Source: JADLBR01 sp020847615 (GTDB taxonomy: Bacteria; Verrucomicrobiota; Verrucomicrobiia; JADLBR01). From it: a DNA stretch of 64,000 nucleotides. Shown here piece by piece: positions 59,835 to 64,000 of the stretch. The translations under genes were made by a program, and so were the position numbers. The stretch's first letter is position 1, and each line of letters opens with the position of its first letter. Location of the stretch: contig JAPKHT010000009.1 in assembly GCA_026646655.1 (NCBI GenBank), forward strand, positions 11,771 to 75,770, in the 5' to 3' direction. The notes beneath the pieces are model-generated. The model did not search any database and was not told the DNA's origin. It was given only the letters and a program-made list of their open reading frames with translations.

Positions 59835-60884
59835 TCAACCCGGCACCAGCGGCAACGGCACCGACCTGCCCGTGGCGATGCTCCGCGAGACCGCCTCCGT
59901 GAACTCCATGTATTGCACCCCGTCGCAGAACGTCGTCCGGCTGACGCGCTCCTGGCCGCGGATCGCCCGCACGAATTCCTCCTCGACCCGCCACCCGATG
60001 CTCTCCTCGGCCGGTATCTTCACCTCGCGCCAGTCCTTGCCGCCCTTTTTCGCGGCCATGAGCTTGCCATCGATGAAGCGGAGCGCGGCGTCGCTCCCGT
60101 ACAGGGTGGCCGAGGGGGGTCCGGCAAAGGGCGTGACCGCCGACATCCTGAAATGCGCCTGCGCGCCGCAGGCCATGTCGGCCACGGCGTCCAGGTGCTC
60201 CGGGATCCGCACCGCGCGCATCAGCCCCGCCGCGTCGCGGCGCATCCTCACGAACGTCTTGCCCATCGCCGCCACGCGCGACGCGGGCCCCACCCAGCGC
60301 ATGACCGCCTCGTACCAGATCCCGAGCTGGAGGACGTTGCAGCCGCTCAGCTCGTGATCCTGCCGCCAGATCAGCGGCGCCTCGCGGTCCAGGAAGCCGC
60401 CGCCGGCCTGCACGTCGACCACGAGCAACTCGCCCAAAAATCCCTCGGCGATCAGCCGCTGGATCGTGCGGTCGGCGTGCAGCGTGAAGGGCGACGGAAC
60501 CACCTGCGCGACCAGGTCGGGGTTGTCCTGCGACGTCTCAAACATCGCGTGGGCCTCGGAGGCGTTCATCGCCATGCGCGCCTCGGTCAGGACATGCTTT
60601 CCGGCCGCAAGCGCCGCGATCGTCGCGGGGGCGTGCAGGTTGGGCCAGGTGCCAATGACCACCGCGTTGACGTCCTTGTCCTCGATCACCTCGTGCCAAT
60701 CCACGTACACCTTCGGGAGCCCGAACTGCTGCGCAACCCGCTCGGATGACTGGTGCGAGCGGTTGGCCACGCCCAGCACCTCGACCCCGTCCAGCTCCAC
60801 GAGCTTCGGGATGTGCTTCTCGCGCGTGTTGGCGCCGGCCCCGATGACGCCGATCCGTATATCGGGCTCCGTGTTGAGCTTCAT
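59835..60884 (-). CDS. Gfo/Idh/MocA-family oxidoreductase
   Basis: 349 residues from ATG 60884 (MKLNTEPDIRIG); the longer frame to 61043 is translated from repeat A7 and is rejected. N-terminal Rossmann fold with IGVIGAGANTREKHIP and the EVLGVANRS strand, then AVVIGTWPNLHAPATIAALAAGKHVLTEARMAMN (usually EKP; here TEA), and a C-terminal alpha/beta domain (SATLYGSDAALRF). NAD(P)-dependent sugar or inositol dehydrogenase; the substrate is unknown. The change of the catalytic Lys of EKP to Ala-Arg is notable. Promoter TTCTCA-N16-TACACA is possible upstream. Confidence 0.88.
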   Translation of the reverse strand: MKLNTEPDIRIGVIGAGANTREKHIPKLVELDGVEVLGVANRSHQSSERVAQQFGLPKVYVDWHEVIEDKDVNAVVIGTWPNLHAPATIAALAAGKHVLTEARMAMNASEAHAMFETSQDNPDLVAQVVPSPFTLHADRTIQRLIAEGFLGELLVVDVQAGGGFLDREAPLIWRQDHELSGCNVLQLGIWYEAVMRWVGPASRVAAMGKTFVRMRRDAAGLMRAVRIPEHLDAVADMACGAQAHFRMSAVTPFAGPPSATLYGSDAALRFIDGKLMAAKKGGKDWREVKIPAEESIGWRVEEEFVRAIRGQERVSRTTFCDGVQYMEFTEAVSRSIATGRSVPLPLVPG

Positions 60885-60939
60885 GCGAGTTCGTGTGTAG
60901 CACGCCCGCGCGATTTGAGAAGACATGATGCCCGGCGCG

Positions 60940-61045
60940 TGTCCGGGGCAACACCGACGCAAAAAGTGTAGCCGATCGGCTCGGCCGCTTGGCGGCCAAA
61001 CGCGCACGCGTTCGGCTACGGGATGCGCTGCGGCTATTTTCACGC
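60940..61045 (-). repeat. Interspersed repeat A7
   Basis: Minus-strand copy: TGAAAATAGCCGCAGCGC, core CCGAACGCGTGCGCGTTTGG, GATCGGCTACACTTTTTGCG and CGGTGTTGCCCCGGAC. It adjoins the composite B3/A8 block. Confidence 0.85.
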
Positions 61046-61046
61046 C

Positions 61047-61246
61047 AGCCCTGCCAGTAGCACTGCGGGTGGACCGGGGCTGCCTGAAGGCAGCACTACG
61101 AACGCTCCCGCGTCTTTGGGCTCGTAGTGCCGCCTTCGCGCGGCATCCGCATAACCAGCTCGAACCCGTGCCCCGGACCCCCGGCTGCCGGCGTCGAAAA
61201 TGCGGCCCTGCGCCTCGGGCGTTCGGCTACGGAAATTTTCGAGCTA
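61047..61246. repeat. Composite repeat B3 plus A8, inverse copy of the 50.6 kb block
   Basis: B3: GCTGCC-TGAA-GGCAGC (61079-61094), ACTACGA (61095-61101), TCGTAGT (61122-61128), GCCGCC-TTCG-CGCGGC (61129-61144). The linker CCCCGGACCCCCGGCTGCC is as at 50.6 kb. A8 then follows, in which about 22 bases of the hairpin core are missing, and it ends TTTTCGAGC at the stop of the metallo-beta-lactamase gene. Confidence 0.87.
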
Positions 61247-62593
61247 GAGTTCCACCCGGACCCCCGGCTCGGGGATCGTGATCCGCATGCCGGGCCGGCG
61301 CTCGGCCAGCGTGGCGCGGAACCACTCCAGCGCGGGCGGATCGCCGTGCACGAGCACCGCGTGGCGCGGATCGACCGACAGGATGTACTCGAGGATGTCC
61401 TCGCGGAACGCGTGCGCGGTCAGGTCGAAGTGATCGATCTCGCACCGGATGGGCTGGGGCCCGAGCCGCGCGTCGAGCTCGACCCGCGCGCCCTCGGCGT
61501 GGGCGACGCGGAGCCGACCGGCCGGCGACGACGGATCGCAGTAGCCGATGAAAAAGATGGCGTGCCTCTCCTCGGCGAGGAGGCGCTGGGCGAGCAGGTT
61601 GGAGAGCGTGCGATCGATCATCATGCCGGAGGACAGCAGGTAGATCGCGCCGGGCTGGGGCCGGTGGGCGCCGAATTCGCGGCCGGTGAGAAGCCGCGGC
61701 CCGATGTGCTCGATCATGCGCAGCTTGGGCAGATCGCGCGGATATTCATCGGCCAGCCCATCGTGCAGGGCGGTGAGGCGCCAGCTGAGCCCGCCGATGT
61801 AGATGGGACACTCCGGTATCTCGCCCCGCCGGATCATGGCGTGGATCGAGGAAATGGCCTCCTGCGTCTTGCCCAGCGCAAAGGCGGGCATGAGCACCGC
61901 CCCCTTGCGCGCGAAGACGGCGCGGATTCGCTCGGCCAGCCGCGCCAGCTCGGCCTTGCGCGAGAAACCCGGCGTCGCGGGCGTCGCCCCCCGCGTCGTC
62001 TCCACGATCAGCGCGTCGACGCGGTCGCGGGGAAAGGCAGCCTTGCGGGAGAGCGTCTGGTCGCGGAAGTTGACGTCCCCGGTATAGAACAGGCTCGAGC
62101 CGCCTCCCTCGATCAGGACGCCGGCACCTCCCAAGATGTGGCCCGATGCAAAGAACTGGAAGCGCAGGTCGCCCAGCGGTCGCTCGCGCTCCAGGGGACA
62201 CGACCGCCAGCGCTTGACGGACTGCGAGACCTCGCCGTGGCCGAAAAGCCGCACCCTGGCGTCCTTGCCCTCCTCCGCGCGCCGGTGCATCACGGTGGCC
62301 GCATTGTGCAGCAGGGGGTCGGCCAGCAACCCCGTCGGCTCGGTCATCAGGACATGCGCGTCCGGCTGGCCCCGCATGAGCACCGGCAGCGAGCCGATGT
62401 GGTCCAAATGCGCGTGGCTGATCAGGAACGCGTCCACCCCCCCGGGCGGCAGCAGCGATGCGTCCGGCAGCGCCTCCGGGCCATCGAGACGCGGGTGCAG
62501 CCCGGCATCCAGGACGAAATTGATCCCGTCCCATTCGATGAGGTAGCTGTTGGCGCCGATCTCATTGGCGCGCGTCAGGTTTGTCAGTTGCAC
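61244..62593 (-). CDS. Metallo-beta-lactamase / beta-CASP RNase-like protein
   Basis: 449 residues from a GTG start with AAGG upstream. MBL motifs: SHAHLDHIG (HxHxDH), FASGHILGGAGVLI, SLFYTGDVNFRDQTL; beta-CASP part with VDALIVETTRGA, VLMPAFALGKTQEAI, LLSSGMM; C-terminal HAVLVHGDPPALEWF, the third metal-binding His. Family of CPSF73/archaeal KH-CPSF-like nucleases and bacterial exoribonucleases; hydrolyses RNA with two zinc ions. Cytoplasmic. Own upstream region of more than 450 bases shared with the divergent DUF4388-FHA gene. Confidence 0.92.
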   Translation of the reverse strand: MQLTNLTRANEIGANSYLIEWDGINFVLDAGLHPRLDGPEALPDASLLPPGGVDAFLISHAHLDHIGSLPVLMRGQPDAHVLMTEPTGLLADPLLHNAATVMHRRAEEGKDARVRLFGHGEVSQSVKRWRSCPLERERPLGDLRFQFFASGHILGGAGVLIEGGGSSLFYTGDVNFRDQTLSRKAAFPRDRVDALIVETTRGATPATPGFSRKAELARLAERIRAVFARKGAVLMPAFALGKTQEAISSIHAMIRRGEIPECPIYIGGLSWRLTALHDGLADEYPRDLPKLRMIEHIGPRLLTGREFGAHRPQPGAIYLLSSGMMIDRTLSNLLAQRLLAEERHAIFFIGYCDPSSPAGRLRVAHAEGARVELDARLGPQPIRCEIDHFDLTAHAFREDILEYILSVDPRHAVLVHGDPPALEWFRATLAERRPGMRITIPEPGVRVEL

Positions 62594-63057
62594 GTTGCCT
62601 TGCGCCCGGCCCGCGAGACCCCTCGGTCAGAACCCGATCGATCCCTGCCGGTCCCCCCGATTCTGCGCGAATGGCCCCAACCTTCAAGTCGGCTGCTCTA
62701 AAATCTGCCCCGGAGCCTCGCCACACCATCCCACGTCCACCGGCCCATTGCCCCCGGAAAACTTTATCATTTTTGTGGACCGCGCCCGACGGTGACCTCC
62801 CCCGCCGCCGATGGCAGGCGCCGCACGCCCATCATGTCATCCAGAACTGCCTGATTAACAGACCATTAACACGCATTTCCATGCATCGCGAAATCGGTTG
62901 TCCATGCCGCGCCAATCTTTCAAATCACCTTAACATATTCGATGGGAGCGTGTTACACATTCCGGCAAGTTGGACGGGCCGATTTGTGCCATGAGGTTTG
63001 GGCAGAAACTTTACGCTCGGTCCGGGGCGAGGTAGATTATACGGTACGGGTTGTAGG
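62594..63057. promoter_or_regulatory. Divergent regulatory gap with direct-repeat box and promoter
   Basis: No ORF. Bases 62855-62876 hold TTAACAGACCA-TTAACACGCAT, 11-base direct repeats as bound by PhoB/OmpR-family regulators, and 62927-62940 holds ACCTTAACATATTC, close to the kdp box at 27562. A promoter for the plus-strand gene is possible at TTTACG (63010-63015), 17-base spacer, TAGATT (63033-63038). The stretch is clearly A/T-richer than the rest of the window. Confidence 0.35.
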
Positions 63058-63909
63058 ATGAGCGCGGAACCTGAGATGGCCGATCTGGGCACCATACGCA
63101 TGGGGTCTGCGCTGGCGGTGGCGGACCAGATCCAGGCGTTCGCGCTGGGCCGCAAGACGGGCGTGCTGCACATTTTTAATAATGGGGGCGACGGGAAGAT
63201 ATTCCTGCTGAACGGCGAGGTCGTGGACGCGGTGTTTGGCGGGCGGCGGGGCGTGCAGGCCGCCATCGACATGATCAATCTCCCGGATCCGCCGACGGCG
63301 TTCACGCTGGACGAGGGGACGCGGTTCCGGACGATCCAGATGTCGTATGTCGAGCTGCTGCTGGATGCGGCCCGCTATCAAGACGAGGTGGCGGCGTCCG
63401 GCGCGAACCTGTCCCCGAAAAGGCGGCTGGTGCGCGCGTCGCTGCCCGGGCTGAAGTTCTGGCTGCACCGGCAGGAGTACGTGTATCGCCTGGACAAGCC
63501 GGCGATCACGATCGGGCGGGCGAAGGGCAACGATCTCATGATCCTGGAACCGTCGGTCTCGAGAGAGCACGCGCGGGTGGAACGGCATGACTTCGGCGTG
63601 ATGATCCACGACCTGGATTCGGCCAACGGGACCTACCTGGCTGGGCACCGCATCAAGGACGCGATCCTGCAGACAGGCGACGAGATCCGGCTGGGCCAGG
63701 TGCCGGCAAAGTTCATCGTGGAAGAGGTGGTCGAGGTCACGACGGCGAAGCCGACGACCCGACTGCTGGCGACGACGGACGCGGCGACGTCCGACGGCGT
63801 GGCCAGCCGAGAGCACACCGCACCCCTGCCGATGGGGCCCGTGCTCTCCGGTCTGCATTTTCCTGTGATCCCCGCGGCGCCCGTGGAACAGATGCGGCGC
63901 GCGAGCTAG
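63058..63909 (+). CDS. DUF4388 and FHA domain protein
   Basis: 283 residues from ATG 63058; the frame opens at 62998 but the conserved part begins here and TTGTAGG is the only weak ribosome binding site. N-terminal DUF4388-like domain (IQAFALGRKTGVLHIFNNGGDGKIFLLNGEVVDAVFGGRRGVQAAIDMI), a module found in response regulators and FHA proteins of delta-proteobacteria and PVC bacteria. FHA domain at about 145-235: ITIGRAKGNDLMILEPSVSREHARV and SANGTYLAGHRI. The C-terminal 50 residues are low complexity. Likely a phospho-Thr-reading signalling scaffold. Confidence 0.88.
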   Translation: MSAEPEMADLGTIRMGSALAVADQIQAFALGRKTGVLHIFNNGGDGKIFLLNGEVVDAVFGGRRGVQAAIDMINLPDPPTAFTLDEGTRFRTIQMSYVELLLDAARYQDEVAASGANLSPKRRLVRASLPGLKFWLHRQEYVYRLDKPAITIGRAKGNDLMILEPSVSREHARVERHDFGVMIHDLDSANGTYLAGHRIKDAILQTGDEIRLGQVPAKFIVEEVVEVTTAKPTTRLLATTDAATSDGVASREHTAPLPMGPVLSGLHFPVIPAAPVEQMRRAS

Positions 63910-63939
63910 GAATCTGTCGGACAAAGTCCGACAGATTCC
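63909..63939 (+). terminator. Perfect 14-base stem-loop after the FHA gene
   Basis: GGAATCTGTCGGAC (63909-63922), loop AAA, GTCCGACAGATTCC (63926-63939), starting at the last base of the stop codon. A very stable hairpin but without the run of T expected of an intrinsic terminator, so it could instead be an mRNA-stabilising or repeat element. Confidence 0.5.
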
Positions 63940-64000
63940 TCTGTCAAAACCGCCTTATATCTGAGAACAAAAGGAATTACGGAAGAGCTTCGCGCTTCCA

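Noticed and set aside
60885..61043. Extension of the Gfo/Idh/MocA gene to 61043
   Set aside because: The added residues are translated from repeat A7, not protein-like sequence.
1..64000. tRNA, rRNA, CRISPR array, prophage or insertion sequence with transposase
   Set aside because: None was recognised by reading; the repeats found are not evenly spaced with unique spacers and carry no transposase gene. A covariance or profile search would be decisive for tRNA.

Overview
High-GC, gene-dense bacterial DNA, most likely a member of the PVC superphylum and probably Verrucomicrobiota. This rests on gene content: secreted formylglycine-type sulfatases, a parallel beta-helix lipoprotein, an ECF sigma factor next to a FecR/LamG protein, a DUF6259-type protein, a DUF5069 protein, and the C-terminal tail of the multihaem protein (DPDGDGLSD followed by a VEES..L..W module and an F-L-R-L ending), a style common in Verrucomicrobiota. 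No rRNA, tRNA, CRISPR array, prophage or transposase gene was seen. The taxonomy is inference.

Layout. 1-6264 (minus): a MoxR-Bat cluster (MoxR ATPase, DUF58, small secreted protein, BatA, a BatB/BatC fusion, BatD cut by the window edge), with stop/start overlaps at nearly every junction. 6308-14965 (minus): a giant PQQ-like propeller protein, an EF-hand sulfatase and a beta-helix lipoprotein, all exported. 15165-17405 (minus): PtsP. 17501-23064 (plus): three exported proteins ending in an FAD oxidoreductase with a discoidin-like tail. 23281-27383: a tandem nucleoside-diphosphate-kinase-like protein, two divergent ATP-grasp proteins and a DUF5069 protein. 27653-35832 (plus): a complete kdp potassium-uptake operon with sensor kinase and response regulator and three tiny membrane ORFs.

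36271-42727 (minus): ECF sigma factor, FecR/LamG protein, duplicated secreted propeller-like protein and a second sulfatase. 42886-46148 (plus): a secreted nine-CxxCH cytochrome and a secreted ADP-ribose/CDP-alcohol-type phosphatase. 46255-50589 (plus): a STAS protein and a PP2C phosphatase fused operonically to grpE, dnaJ and rsmE. 51023-55209 (minus): a CobW-type GTPase with a C-terminal membrane helix and the GlcF/GlcD glycolate oxidase pair. 55292-62593 (minus): DUF6259 protein, a Tat-exported helical protein, a cNMP-FHA protein, a Gfo/Idh/MocA dehydrogenase and a beta-CASP metallo-beta-lactamase. 63058-63909 (plus): a DUF4388-FHA protein.

The longer gene-free gaps (15.0, 23.1, 24.5, 35.9-36.3, 41.0, 50.6-51.0, 52.4 and 60.9-61.2 kb) are largely filled by three families of short palindromic interspersed repeats, called here A, B and C, often starting directly at a stop codon. 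Several promoters can be read, mostly TTGnnn-N16/17-TAnnnT, and some sit so close to the start codon that the mRNA would be leaderless. Overall the genes suggest an aerobic or facultative glycan degrader (sulfatases, exported carbohydrate-active-like proteins, Gfo/Idh dehydrogenase, glycolate oxidase) with phosphorylation-based signalling (PtsP, KdpDE, STAS/PP2C, FHA proteins).
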